64,000 nucleotides of DNA from Gimesia algae (GTDB lineage: Bacteria; Planctomycetota; Planctomycetia; Planctomycetales; Planctomycetaceae). The position numbers and the translations under genes are program-made. The stretch is from positions 432,181 through 496,180 of the forward strand of contig NZ_CP036343.1 of the NCBI RefSeq assembly GCF_007746795.1, given 5' to 3'. The notes under the pieces are model-generated. The model had not been told where the DNA came from. It was given only the letters and a program-made list of their open reading frames with translations, and searched no databases. Of the stretch, positions 31,489 to 41,022 are shown one piece after another (position 1 is the stretch's first letter; every line of letters begins with the position of its first letter).

Positions 31489-31547
31489 TTTTGAACAGGG
31501 TGCCTTCATCTACAGGCATTCATGAACAGTAATATCGGAGAAAAACG

Positions 31548-32648
31548 ATGATTAATATAAATCAGAATAACAGCACCAGCGAGGTTCCATGCGAGGGGAT
31601 TCTGGATGCCATTGGCTCCACCCCTTTGATTCGTTTACGCCGCTACCTGGGCACAGATGATATTCAGCTATACGCCAAAGTCGAAGCATTCAATCCAGGG
31701 GGGAGTGCCAAAGACCGCCCCGCCTGCGCCATGATCGAAGATGCGCTCCGCTCCGGGGCGATCAACAAAACTACCACGATCATTGAATCCACTTCCGGTA
31801 ACATGGGCATCGGTCTGGCACAGGCCTGCTGTTATTTTGGTCTGCCTCTGATTTGTGTCGTCGACCCGTTTGCCCAGGAGCAGAACGTTGCCATCATGCA
31901 GGCATACGGGGCGGTGATTGAACGAGTCACGCGACCTCTGCAAGGCGCTTACCTCAAAGCACGGTTGGCCCGGGTGATGGAACTCATTAATGGGATTCCC
32001 GATTCTTACTGGCCGAACCAATACAGTAATTTGAAAAATCCGCTTTCTCACGAACAGGGTACGGTTCAGGAAATCGACGAAGCATTGAATGGTGAAATCG
32101 ATTATCTGTTTGTCGCAACCAGCAGCACTGGTACGGCACGTGGCTGTCGGGACTACCTGAAAAAACGGGGACGCCACACTAAGGTGATTGCCGTCGACGC
32201 TGAAGGGAGTGTGCTGTTTGGTGGTCTGGCAGGTCGCAGGCGGATCCCCGGAATGGGAGCAGGTCACGTATCTGCATTAGCTGCAGGACAGCAATTTGAT
32301 GATGTGAAACGGGTCAGCGATCTGGATTGTGTGGTGGGTTGCCGACGCATGGTTAAATATGAGGCGATTCTCGCAGGAGGATCAGCGGGCGGCGTGCTGG
32401 AAGCGATTCGCTCGATGATTCCTGAATTGCGATCCAAAGTGTGTGCCGCCATTTTGCATGACTCGGGCACCCGTTACCTCGATACCATTTTTTCTGATCA
32501 ATGGGTGGAGAGAGAACTGGGGTGTTCCACAGAAGAACTGCAGGCACGAATCGAGCAGCCCAGTCAGGTTGGAACGGTTTCTGTACAGAGAGGGTCTCGC
32601 TTCACTCCACATTTGCGCGAATATGTGAAGGAACATGCAACGATATGA
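31548..32648 (+). CDS. SbnA-like PLP-dependent cysteine-synthase-family enzyme
   Basis: 366 residues, preceded by CGGAG at 8-base spacing. Fold type II PLP enzyme: the Schiff-base Lys lies in NPGGSAKDRPA (Lys55), the phosphate/substrate loop is ESTSGNMGIGLA and a glycine-rich ATSSTGTARG follows. Sequence features (ILDAIGSTPLIRL, NQYSNLKNPLSHEQGT, PGMGAGHVSA) fit the SbnA branch. SbnA condenses O-phosphoserine with glutamate to give N-(2-amino-2-carboxyethyl)-glutamate, a precursor of diaminopropionate in staphyloferrin B synthesis. Here no SbnB is present; an FAD/NAD(P) protein and a PLP decarboxylase follow instead. The stop codon overlaps the next start (ATGA), implying translational coupling. 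Confidence 0.8.
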   Translation: MININQNNSTSEVPCEGILDAIGSTPLIRLRRYLGTDDIQLYAKVEAFNPGGSAKDRPACAMIEDALRSGAINKTTTIIESTSGNMGIGLAQACCYFGLPLICVVDPFAQEQNVAIMQAYGAVIERVTRPLQGAYLKARLARVMELINGIPDSYWPNQYSNLKNPLSHEQGTVQEIDEALNGEIDYLFVATSSTGTARGCRDYLKKRGRHTKVIAVDAEGSVLFGGLAGRRRIPGMGAGHVSALAAGQQFDDVKRVSDLDCVVGCRRMVKYEAILAGGSAGGVLEAIRSMIPELRSKVCAAILHDSGTRYLDTIFSDQWVERELGCSTEELQARIEQPSQVGTVSVQRGSRFTPHLREYVKEHATI

Positions 32649-34372
32649 TAACGGCACTTCAAACGGGGCAACATACCGTTAAAAAAATGCGACCTGCTGC
32701 ATCCGCTCCCTTCAAGATCGCTATTGTAGGTTGTGGTCCGAAGGGGATGTACTGTCTGGAACGGCTGGCTTATGAGCTGGCTCGTTCGCGTCAACAGTCG
32801 GAAGTACAGATCACCGTCTTTGAACCAGCTCCCTTTCCGGGGGCCGGGGCCGTTTATCATCCGCGACAGCCGCATTATTTACGCATGAACTTTGCTTCCG
32901 AGTTGATCAATGTCTGGCCGGAGACCCTGCGGCGGCGTGATCCGCAATCATTTCCCACACTCGTGGAATGGCTGCAAGACAAATATCCTCACCACGCTGA
33001 TCCGCGAGGCTTTGCGCCTCGGGCGATTGTCGGCGAATATCTTGCGACAGCATTTCAAAAAACAATACAGCTGTTCCCTGATTTTGTAACCGTGAACCAG
33101 GTTGCAGAGAAAGTGACTGGTATCAAAAAAACAGAGGACCGCTGGTTACTCGAAACCGCAGACAACGAAATCGCATTTGATGAAGTTCTACTGGCACTGG
33201 GGCATGAAGGCTGGCGAGCAGCCCCTTCTTCCTTCTCGCAGTCGGAACAGATCATTGAAAAGGTGTTTCCCGTGGAGCAGATGTTGTCCTCTGCACGCAT
33301 ACCCCCGCAATCCACGGTAGCCGTACGCGGTTTTGCTTTGACATTTATTGACGCCTGCCTCGCATTAACAGAAGGGCGTGGCGGAAAATTCTGTTGTGAA
33401 AACCGGCAGTGGAAATACCTTCCGTCCGGGGATGAGGTGCAGTCGATCGTGCCTTTTTCCCGGACGGGACACCCGATGCTGGCTAAACCAGATCGTCGTT
33501 ATTTCCGGAGCAACCCGGAACGAGAGCAGATCTGGGAACAGGGACGTCTTCGTATTTTGAAACTCAAACAGCCCGCAGCAGGTCTTGATTTTCAAACCTC
33601 AATCTGGCCTGTGATTTTGAAAACAGCAGAAGAAGCGCTGCTCTCACTGGTTCCCGATCATCAGATAGGAACGCAGACTCCGATGGTCGGACTGAATCGC
33701 TGGTTTCAGGACTGGAGCAACAGAATCTTTACACCTGCTGAAACATGGGAGCGCCTGCAACAGTCTTACCGCATTGCAACAGGCCAGCAGGCGCCGGACG
33801 AAGCCTGGGCACTGGGTGAAACGTTTCGACAGCTGTACCCCGCGCTGGTGCGCAGAATCAGTTATGGCGGACTGGCATTGACCAGCTGGGCAGATTTTCA
33901 GCGTGATGCGCAAGAGATGGAGCGACTGGCATTTGGTCCTCCCGCCGAAAATGTAGGACGACTGATGGCACTCATTGAAGCGGGCATTGTCAATTTAGAA
34001 TACCTGCGGTCTGATTTCGTTCCACACCAGAATAGACTGATACTGGAAGCCGAGGGGAAACGGACATCAGTGGACCGATTGATCAACGCGGTCATCCCTG
34101 CCTGTGATCAATTCTCGGAAAACTCTCTATTGGAAAAACTGCTTTCTTCAGGCTGGATCAGGCGGATGCTGGGCGCGGGGGGAATCGCCGTTGATGGCGC
34201 AGCCCGTCCGATCCAGCTGGAGGAGCAGATCACAGAGGGACTGGCTGTCATCGGGCGTCCCACGGAAGGTTGTGTACTGGGGAACGATACCCTCAGTCGC
34301 CAGCTCCATTCCTGCCCCGATCAATGGGCACGCAGTGTCCGCGATCATATCGCTCATAGGAAGCAGACATGA
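32645..34372 (+). CDS. FAD/NAD(P)-binding protein of the SbnA-Y4yA operon
   Basis: The start is ATG 32645, overlapping the previous stop; the in-frame extension back to 32501 runs through the SbnA gene and is rejected. The product has 575 residues. An N-terminal dinucleotide-binding motif (IAIVGCGPKGMYCLERLA) is followed by FEPAPFPGAGAVYHPRQP and NFASELINVW, matching the FAD-NAD(P)-binding family (PF13454 type). A second nucleotide-binding region lies near VAVRGFALTFIDACLALTEG. A C-terminal GAGGIAVDGAARP...GLAVIGRPTEG completes an oxidoreductase-like fold. It is a plausible oxidase or dehydrogenase acting on the SbnA product; substrate unknown. It ends with another ATGA overlap. Confidence 0.75.
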   Translation: MITALQTGQHTVKKMRPAASAPFKIAIVGCGPKGMYCLERLAYELARSRQQSEVQITVFEPAPFPGAGAVYHPRQPHYLRMNFASELINVWPETLRRRDPQSFPTLVEWLQDKYPHHADPRGFAPRAIVGEYLATAFQKTIQLFPDFVTVNQVAEKVTGIKKTEDRWLLETADNEIAFDEVLLALGHEGWRAAPSSFSQSEQIIEKVFPVEQMLSSARIPPQSTVAVRGFALTFIDACLALTEGRGGKFCCENRQWKYLPSGDEVQSIVPFSRTGHPMLAKPDRRYFRSNPEREQIWEQGRLRILKLKQPAAGLDFQTSIWPVILKTAEEALLSLVPDHQIGTQTPMVGLNRWFQDWSNRIFTPAETWERLQQSYRIATGQQAPDEAWALGETFRQLYPALVRRISYGGLALTSWADFQRDAQEMERLAFGPPAENVGRLMALIEAGIVNLEYLRSDFVPHQNRLILEAEGKRTSVDRLINAVIPACDQFSENSLLEKLLSSGWIRRMLGAGGIAVDGAARPIQLEEQITEGLAVIGRPTEGCVLGNDTLSRQLHSCPDQWARSVRDHIAHRKQT

Positions 34373-35868
34373 AAACCGCAGAACATGAGACAGAATTCTC
34401 CGCTCCTTCAGACTTGCTCACAAGTAACGTGCGCAGCTACTGTCGGGGAATGTTGCCGCTGACAGCAAAATTGGAACCCTGGATCACCGAACTCTGCCAG
34501 AGTACGACACTCCCTGCGCTGGTGCAGGAACATGGTTCCCCCTTGAATGTGCTCAACACGGAACCGTTTCAGCGAAACGTGACAGCGCTGTATGAAGTGG
34601 CGCAAGCTCAGGGAATCGACTACGATGTCTATTTCGCCCGCAAAGCGAATAAGTGCCTGGCCTTTGTCGAAGCGGCAAAAGAACTGGGATGTGGCGTTGA
34701 TACGGCCAGCATCCAGGAGCTGCAGCAGGTACTCGCGTCCCAGATCCCTGGAGAAAAAATCATTTGCACTGCTGCTGTGAAATCGGAGGCGCTGCTGCGG
34801 CTGTGTCTCGAATCGGGTGTCACCATCGCCGTTGATCATCTCGATGAATTGATGCAGACAGTGATTCTGGCAGAACAAGTCAATCGCCGGGCCGATATCG
34901 CGGTGCGTCTCAGCGGTTTTCAACATCAGGGAAGGAAACTACCTTCCCGGTTCGGGTTTGATATTGATGAAATCCTGCCGCTGCTTCAGGACCTTCAGCA
35001 TGACTCCCCCCACAGCTTGCAGTATTTGAATCTGATCGGTGTGCATTTTCATCTGGACGGCTACTGCCAGGCACAGCGTCTGTCAGCCATTCAACGGCTG
35101 CTGCCGCTGATCGATGAGTTGCGGTCCCGAGAATTTCCTGTCCGGTTCCTGGATATCGGCGGCGGGTTTCCGATGCGCTATCTTGAATCGGAGACAGAAT
35201 GGGATACCTTCTGGCAGACCCATCGGCGGGCGCTGCTGGGAGAAGAAGATTCGCTTACGTATCGAAATCATGGATTGGGGCTGACGCCGGTGGAAGGTAC
35301 ACTGATTGGTAAGCCGAACTGTTATCCTTATTATCAAAGTCTGGTACAGGCGGACTGGTTTGAAGAAATATTAACATCAGAAAGCGAAGCAGGCACGATT
35401 GCGGATTCGCTGCGAAAGCGGCAGATTCAACTGCGGTGTGAACCGGGCCGGAGCGTACTGGATGGCTGTGGTTTTACGGCGGCACGCGTCGAGTATCGGA
35501 AACAGCAACCGAGCGGCGACTGGCTGATCGGACTGTCGATGAATCGCACACAGTGCCGCACGAGTAGTGACGATTTTCTCGTCGACCCCTTCTTAATTCC
35601 TGCTACAGAAGATTCCCTGCTCCCGCGTACGCCGGCAGGTATTTCTGGTTATCTCGTCGGCGCTTACTGTACCGAGTCGGAGTTGTTGAGTCTGCGCAAG
35701 TTACAGTTTCCGCATGGCGTGGGCATCGGTGACCTGATCGTCTTCCCGAATACCGCGGGTTACTTCATGCATTTTCTGGAAAGTCGCTCGCATCAGTTTC
35801 CGCTGGCTCGGAATGTTATTTATGATAACATCACGGACCAGGCTGAGCTTGACCTGGTTTCCCATTAA
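34369..35868 (+). CDS. Y4yA-like PLP-dependent decarboxylase (DapDC/ODC fold III)
   Basis: 499 residues. The alanine-racemase-like barrel carries the PLP Lys in DVYFARKANKC (Lys92), with the glycine loop FLDIGGGFPMRY and the Arg/Glu region LRCEPGRSVLDGCG. The C-terminal beta domain has GAYCTESELL, the usual active-site Cys segment of diaminopimelate/ornithine decarboxylases. The overall layout and the company of an SbnA-like enzyme fit the family I know as Y4yA, first named in Rhizobium NGR234. SbnH, the decarboxylase of staphyloferrin B synthesis, is a functional analogue. The substrate is probably an amino-acid conjugate made by the two upstream genes. It converges on the propeller gene with 56 bases between. 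Confidence 0.8.
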   Translation: MKTAEHETEFSAPSDLLTSNVRSYCRGMLPLTAKLEPWITELCQSTTLPALVQEHGSPLNVLNTEPFQRNVTALYEVAQAQGIDYDVYFARKANKCLAFVEAAKELGCGVDTASIQELQQVLASQIPGEKIICTAAVKSEALLRLCLESGVTIAVDHLDELMQTVILAEQVNRRADIAVRLSGFQHQGRKLPSRFGFDIDEILPLLQDLQHDSPHSLQYLNLIGVHFHLDGYCQAQRLSAIQRLLPLIDELRSREFPVRFLDIGGGFPMRYLESETEWDTFWQTHRRALLGEEDSLTYRNHGLGLTPVEGTLIGKPNCYPYYQSLVQADWFEEILTSESEAGTIADSLRKRQIQLRCEPGRSVLDGCGFTAARVEYRKQQPSGDWLIGLSMNRTQCRTSSDDFLVDPFLIPATEDSLLPRTPAGISGYLVGAYCTESELLSLRKLQFPHGVGIGDLIVFPNTAGYFMHFLESRSHQFPLARNVIYDNITDQAELDLVSH

Positions 35869-35924
35869 TCCCCACCGGGAGAAAATGTACTCAGTCAAAA
35901 AATCGTTTTCACATTCTTAAACAC

Positions 35925-36893
35925 CTACTTCAGCTCCACAGGCTCCCCCAGGACCTGAATGCTGAGCAGGTGATGCGACGGCATCTTCGTGCCGCGTTCG
36001 ACGACGGGGACCTTCCCGTCCTCTTCCAGATCGGATTTCTTCAGCCTCCAGATTACTTGTTTGTCGCGGGTGATTTCAAACGCCTGTATGTCGTTGTTCA
36101 TTCCTTTGCGATGATGATAATCGGAATTGATCACTACCAGGTTCCCGTTTTTGCGGACCTGTACGCCGACCGGATACAACAGTTCGAAACCCAGTTCGTC
36201 CTGCTTATCCAGCTCCCAGGTGATCTTGCCGTCCGGGTCGACTTCGATGATGCGGTACGATGCAATGCATGGGATCAGTGTGCGGCCGTTTGCCAGCCGA
36301 ATGGCGGTGAACGCGCGATCGTTCTCGTTCAGCTTAAACCGCCAGACCTCTTTGCCGTCCGCGTTGAGTTCGAGAATCACTTTATTGTCGCGATACGAAA
36401 TCAGGTACGTGCCCTGCGGCGTCTTGCGGGCCTGCATATAACGGTTATGAACATTCTTGCCGCCATCGGGCAGATCAATCGATAACGTCACGTTCTGCTG
36501 TCGGTCCACTTCCAGCAATTTCTGATTGCCACAGTCGAGAATCAGCACTTTTCCATCCGGCAGAGGCTGACAGGAGTTGATTTCCTGCTTGCCAGGTTCC
36601 CGCGGGATTTTGTAGTCCCACACCGTCTCTTTGTCCGGGTTCACTTCCCGCACACCATACCGATGACAAAACAGTACGTTCCCGCTCGGCAGCTTCCAGG
36701 CATCATAGACCGTTTCGATGTCCGGAGGCTGGTAATGCCAGACGATGTGATTCTGTTCGTCCAACTGCATGATCCCTTCGCCGTAGCCAATCAACAGTGG
36801 GTGTCCCGAACTCTTGTCTGCTCCGCTTGCCGGGTCTCCCTGCAGAATAAAACAGACCAGTAAAGTGATCCAGATTGCGTTGAAGTATTTCAT
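35925..36893 (-). CDS. Secreted beta-propeller (PQQ-like) protein
   Basis: The start is placed at ATG 36893 (MKYFNAIWITLLVCFIL), which gives a clean signal peptide ending near ASGADK; the longer frame from 36947 hides it. The product has 322 residues with six or seven similar blades containing HIVWHYQPPD, KETVWDYKIPREPG, GKEVWRFKLNENDRA and GKITWELDKQDE. Each blade has a W-x-x-x ladder as in PQQ-type or arylsulfotransferase-like propellers. No catalytic motif is obvious. It is the last gene of the reverse sulfatase operon and could bind or sense a glycan. Confidence 0.75.
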   Translation of the reverse strand: MKYFNAIWITLLVCFILQGDPASGADKSSGHPLLIGYGEGIMQLDEQNHIVWHYQPPDIETVYDAWKLPSGNVLFCHRYGVREVNPDKETVWDYKIPREPGKQEINSCQPLPDGKVLILDCGNQKLLEVDRQQNVTLSIDLPDGGKNVHNRYMQARKTPQGTYLISYRDNKVILELNADGKEVWRFKLNENDRAFTAIRLANGRTLIPCIASYRIIEVDPDGKITWELDKQDELGFELLYPVGVQVRKNGNLVVINSDYHHRKGMNNDIQAFEITRDKQVIWRLKKSDLEEDGKVPVVERGTKMPSHHLLSIQVLGEPVELK

Positions 36894-36962
36894 GGTGCGC
36901 TTTCGATTGAACGTTCTGACTGGAAAGTATTTTTGCCGGTTCATCATATCTACAGGGTAATC

Positions 36963-38015
36963 TTATGTGGAAGTCTCAGGAACCAGTTTGACCGGGTAGG
37001 TATTGCCGGACGCGAACTGGGGGACATAGATCGCGCCGTCGGTTGCGACGAGCAGGTCGTGGGGATGCTGAAAGAAGCTGCCCTGTTGCCGCATGGGCTG
37101 TAATTTTCCGTCAACATAGCGGGGCGGGGTGCCGCCGATATTGGAGACAATTTTGTAGTCGCGATCCAATACCGAAATATAGCCGCGGCTGTCGCGGTCT
37201 TTCGGCCAGTTGTCCGCCAGGTGGGGCACGAACATGTGCTCGCCGACAATCTGGATCATACGGGGATTCGAACCGGGCAGGGCGATTTCTTCAATCAGCT
37301 TTCCGTCCAGTGAAAGACGTTTGATCGTCTGTTGATCGCTCATCGCGATGACCAGTTCCGGTTCGCCGGGACCGCGAGTATCGATAGTGCCTCCGTGCGG
37401 TCCCCAGTGCGCGATGCCCCCTTCCGGCCCGCCGAAATAATTCAGGACTTTTCCCGCACGGTTGTAACGCATGATATAATCTTTACCGTACCCGTCGAGT
37501 ACAAAGAAATCGCCGTCAGGCAGATGCAGCGTCCAGGCAGGACGAAACTCTTTCTCGCTGGCATACTTGCCTGTTGACTTCGGATAGATCACTTCCATCA
37601 GAATCTCGCCGTCCAGCGTCGTTTTGAAAACACGGTGCAGGTTGAGGTCGGTGATGAACAGCACTTCCCGATCATTTTCTTTCACGATCTGCAGGCCATG
37701 CGCGCCGGGAAACCGCGTGCCCCACTTATTGATCAGTTTTCCGTCCTTGTCATAAACGATGACATTATTCGCCAAATGATCGGTGAGCAGATAAATCCGG
37801 CCCTGCGCATCAACGACCATGGCGCTACAGTTCTTGACTGGCGTTTTGTCATCGAGGACACCCCAGCCGGCGACGGGACGATATTGAAACTGGTTCTGTC
37901 CCAACACAGGCAGTTTGTTTTCGCTGGCGCTTAACGGATTAGCTCCCAGTGCAAGGGTTCCCGACAGCAGGGTCTGAGCCAGGAAGTCGCGTCGATGCAG
38001 TCGGCGGTCAAGCAT
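36963..38015 (-). CDS. Tat-exported NHL/six-bladed beta-propeller protein
   Basis: 350 residues. The N-terminus has a twin-arginine signal (LHRRDFLAQTLLSG) ending near ANPLSAS, so it is exported folded and may hold a cofactor. The rest is an NHL-like propeller (DAQGRIYLLTDHLANN, HGLQIVKENDREVLFITD, HPHDLLVATDGAIYVPQFASG). It lies 34 bases after the upstream sulfatase and 69 before the next propeller, hence one transcription unit. Function unknown; in planctomycetes such proteins often accompany sulfatases and glycan-degrading enzymes. Confidence 0.8.
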   Translation of the reverse strand: MLDRRLHRRDFLAQTLLSGTLALGANPLSASENKLPVLGQNQFQYRPVAGWGVLDDKTPVKNCSAMVVDAQGRIYLLTDHLANNVIVYDKDGKLINKWGTRFPGAHGLQIVKENDREVLFITDLNLHRVFKTTLDGEILMEVIYPKSTGKYASEKEFRPAWTLHLPDGDFFVLDGYGKDYIMRYNRAGKVLNYFGGPEGGIAHWGPHGGTIDTRGPGEPELVIAMSDQQTIKRLSLDGKLIEEIALPGSNPRMIQIVGEHMFVPHLADNWPKDRDSRGYISVLDRDYKIVSNIGGTPPRYVDGKLQPMRQQGSFFQHPHDLLVATDGAIYVPQFASGNTYPVKLVPETST

Positions 38016-38049
38016 GGTTTACTCCTGTGAGAAAGTGAATCATCGTTTC

Positions 38050-39546
38050 TTATTTCCCCTCAGCACGCCAGCGTTTCATCAATTGAATATTCGCTTCCAG
38101 GATCGCGGCCTGTTCGGGTTCCCGCTTGCGGCTCTTGTTCAGATACGGTTTCATATCACTGTCGTACATGGCTTCCGATTCGGGGAAGCGACCGCGGTCG
38201 TCTGTGTCGAGTTCCCAGTTTGCGAGCAGGCAGCGGAATTCGGTGAGTTGTTCTTGATACGCGGCGTCATCGGCCAGGTTGTGGATCTCCCAGGGATCGT
38301 TGGTGAGATCGTAGAGTTCTTCTTCGGGTCGCGTTTCGGCGAGATGCAGTGACTGGGCCGCGTTCAGTTTGCCGGCAGCGTAAAGTTCGCGCAGCACCGG
38401 CACGAACGGTTTGCCGTCTTTATATCGACAGGGCTGCAGATAAGGTCGTTCAGGCAGGTAATTGCGGATGTACTTGAAATTTCCTTTGCGGACGCTGCGT
38501 ATGTGATCGACGGTTTCGTCACAGCGGTCGCGGGCCGAAACTACGTATGTGCGCGGCCTGGCATCCGGTCCGAACAGGGGACGCCCCTGCATCGTTGTGG
38601 GAATGTCAATGCCCGCGAGGGCCAGGCTGGTTGCCGACAGGTCGATGTGTGCGATCAGTTCATCGCGTAACGATTTTGCTCCCACGAACTTTGGTCCCCA
38701 GACAATGAACGGAATCTTCAGCCCTTCTTCGTAGAGAAACTGTTTGCCACGGGCGTGACTGATGCCGTGATCGGTCAGAAAAAAGAGGATTGTATTGTCG
38801 AGCACTTGTTCCTGTTTCAATTTGTCAAGAATGCGGCCCACTTGTTTGTCGGTGTAAGAGACCGAGTTCAGGTAGGCGGCCCAGTCTTCTCCAATCACGG
38901 GGTGATCCGGATAATAGGGTGGCAGCGTGACTTCGTCTGCTGTGATCAAAGTGTCCAGACCGGTTTTCACTTCGTCATACCAGCGATCGACGTTGCGCAG
39001 TTTTCCCCCCTGCAGTTGATATTGCGCGAAGAAGGGTTGCCCGTTCGCGCGTTTTGTCCAGTCCACGCCGTCATAAAGGTCGGATTTCTGATAAGCGAAG
39101 TTGTAATCCTCTTTGCCAGGCCGGGTCCCTTCGGGGTTGGCGTTTGTCGTATAATAACCGGCTTTGCGAAAGAGTTCCGGAACGGTCTGCATGCCTGCGG
39201 GTAAGTTGATTTTCAACGTGCCCCGTGAGCTGCGATGATGGTGCGCACCGATGGTGGTCTGATACATGCCTGTGATCAGGGCGGAACGAAATGTGGAGCA
39301 GACCGGCGCCGTCGCGTAGGCGTTGCGAAATACCACGCCTTCCCGGGCCAGTTGATCCACGTGAGGCGTCTCGACCAGTTTCTCCCCCTGGTAGCCGAAA
39401 TGACAGGACATATCGTCGACCAGAATCCAGACAATGTTCGGTCGTTGCTTTGTGTTTGCAGCTGTCTTCGCTGCTACGGTCCTGGCAGACATAATCAATG
39501 TCAGAACCAGGAGAACGATTAGCATGTTGAGCGGCTTGAAGTTCAC
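38050..39546 (-). CDS. Secreted sulfatase with non-canonical formylglycine motif
   Basis: 498 residues with a signal peptide (cleavage near VAAKTA). The alkaline-phosphatase/sulfatase fold is clear: [12 protein letters not shown], metal-binding [12 protein letters not shown] and AYATAPV before the active site. The active-site motif reads Cys83-Ser-Thr-Phe-Arg87. Position 3 is normally Pro or Ala in the C/S-x-P/A-x-R signature recognised for conversion of Cys to formylglycine, so maturation may be inefficient or may use a different specificity. All other core residues appear intact. It is the third gene of the reverse operon, 36 bases after the preceding sulfatase. Confidence 0.85.
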   Translation of the reverse strand: MNFKPLNMLIVLLVLTLIMSARTVAAKTAANTKQRPNIVWILVDDMSCHFGYQGEKLVETPHVDQLAREGVVFRNAYATAPVCSTFRSALITGMYQTTIGAHHHRSSRGTLKINLPAGMQTVPELFRKAGYYTTNANPEGTRPGKEDYNFAYQKSDLYDGVDWTKRANGQPFFAQYQLQGGKLRNVDRWYDEVKTGLDTLITADEVTLPPYYPDHPVIGEDWAAYLNSVSYTDKQVGRILDKLKQEQVLDNTILFFLTDHGISHARGKQFLYEEGLKIPFIVWGPKFVGAKSLRDELIAHIDLSATSLALAGIDIPTTMQGRPLFGPDARPRTYVVSARDRCDETVDHIRSVRKGNFKYIRNYLPERPYLQPCRYKDGKPFVPVLRELYAAGKLNAAQSLHLAETRPEEELYDLTNDPWEIHNLADDAAYQEQLTEFRCLLANWELDTDDRGRFPESEAMYDSDMKPYLNKSRKREPEQAAILEANIQLMKRWRAEGK

Positions 39547-39582
39547 AGGGTCTGCTTTCTGTTGGGATCTGCGATTCGAAAA

Positions 39583-41022
39583 CTAATCATGCGGGTTCAC
39601 AATATTTCGCCAGCCCGGGTAGATCGGACGTGCCGATGCGTTCGATCCTCCTTTGACGGGTGGCGCGGGGGGAATATTCTTGAGGGTCTGCTGCAGCAAC
39701 TGGCGTGACTGTTCTCCCTGTCTGCCTGCCTGACCGGAGGCGAGATTCTGACTCTCAGTCAGATCGACGGGCACATAATAAAAGCGGCCGTCGCGGTAGA
39801 GTTTGAAGTCGGCGTTCCGCACATACTGATCCCCGGTGAACCGTCCCCAGTAAGGCTGGTAATGATTCAGCACCCACTCCCGGGGCTGACCCGCTTTGCC
39901 GTTGAGTTGAGGCAGAAAACTGCGGCCGTCGATGGGGTCGTCTTTTCCGAGCTTGACATCCGCCATTGCGGCGAACGTGGGATAGAAATCCGTAAAGTCG
40001 ATCAGGTCATTCAGTACCTTGCCCTCGGGCGTGTGTCCTTTCCAGTAGGCGACCAGCGGCACATGGGTGCCCATGTCGGTGGTGGAACCTTTGCCGCCAT
40101 GAATGGTTTGGCGGTTCCACTGCGAGGTGATTTGCACGTTCGTGCCATTATCGGCGGTAAACAGAATGAGCGTGTTGTCCAACTGGCCAACGTCCTCCAC
40201 CTGTTTGACAATCTTGCCGACGAGTGTGTCCAGGTAGTTGACCATCGCGACAAAGTTGGCTTTGCGTGCCTGCTTGCCTTTCGGCTGTTTGTTGGCGGCC
40301 TGCGTGCGGGGTGCGTCTCCGATGGTATCGGGTGTAGGCACAAACGGATTGTGGACCAGCGTGGTCGGGTAATAGACAAAGAACGGCTCATCTTGATTCT
40401 TTTTGATGAAGTCACAGAGAAAATCCGACATGATGTCCGGACCGTATTGGTCCTGGTTGTCTGCAATTGTGAGGAACTTGCCGTTCTGTTCCAGCGGCGG
40501 ACTCCAGAAACGCTCACCGCCCCCCTCTTTGATTTTCGTTTTCGTCGTCACCTGCCAGAGACAGTATTCCTCGAAGCCCGCTTGGAACGGCCGCGTATTG
40601 TCGGCGTGCCCTTCCGCACCATGGTAGAGTCCGTTCAACTGCCACTTACCGGCAATTGCGGTTTTGTAACCCGCGGACTGCAGCATCTGGCCGAACGTTT
40701 TCTCTTTGGGATTCAGATAACCAAAATGGGTGTAGTTACGAAAATTATATTTGCCCGTCATCAGCTTGACGCGGGATGGCGTGCAGAGGGGCGTCGAATA
40801 GCAGTTCGTGAATCGGACTCCCTGTTTTGCGAGCGCATCGATGTGCGGCGTTTTATAATCATCGGCACCGTAACTGCCGAAACATTCCCAGCTGACGTCA
40901 TCGGCCATGATGAGAATGATATTCGGCTTGCGGGTTTCTGTTGCGGCTTGCTGCGCGACGACATCGCTGGCAAAAAAACCTGCTGAGAAAATCAATATGA
41001 GACTGAGAACGAGTTGTTTCAT
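39583..41022 (-). CDS. Secreted arylsulfatase-type sulfatase
   Basis: 479 residues with a signal peptide (FASDVVAQQA). The canonical active-site motif is Cys80-Thr-Pro-Ser-Arg84, followed by KLMTGKYNFRNY. Metal ligands are visible in ILIMADDVSWE and LFTADNGTN. It would hydrolyse sulfate esters after Cys-to-formylglycine conversion; substrate unknown, probably a sulfated polysaccharide fragment. Its ATG overlaps the stop of the upstream sulfatase by 4 bases. The C-terminus is Pro/Gly-rich (IPPAPPVKGG). Confidence 0.9.
   Translation of the reverse strand: MKQLVLSLILIFSAGFFASDVVAQQAATETRKPNIILIMADDVSWECFGSYGADDYKTPHIDALAKQGVRFTNCYSTPLCTPSRVKLMTGKYNFRNYTHFGYLNPKEKTFGQMLQSAGYKTAIAGKWQLNGLYHGAEGHADNTRPFQAGFEEYCLWQVTTKTKIKEGGGERFWSPPLEQNGKFLTIADNQDQYGPDIMSDFLCDFIKKNQDEPFFVYYPTTLVHNPFVPTPDTIGDAPRTQAANKQPKGKQARKANFVAMVNYLDTLVGKIVKQVEDVGQLDNTLILFTADNGTNVQITSQWNRQTIHGGKGSTTDMGTHVPLVAYWKGHTPEGKVLNDLIDFTDFYPTFAAMADVKLGKDDPIDGRSFLPQLNGKAGQPREWVLNHYQPYWGRFTGDQYVRNADFKLYRDGRFYYVPVDLTESQNLASGQAGRQGEQSRQLLQQTLKNIPPAPPVKGGSNASARPIYPGWRNIVNPHD

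Noticed and set aside
31162..31547. Fur box before the siderophore-like operon
   Set aside because: I looked for GATAATGATAATCATTATC-like sequence and saw none, so iron control is not supported by sequence.
39862..40986. 374-codon plus-strand open frame
   Set aside because: Shadow of the sulfatase at 39583-41022; no recognisable domain.
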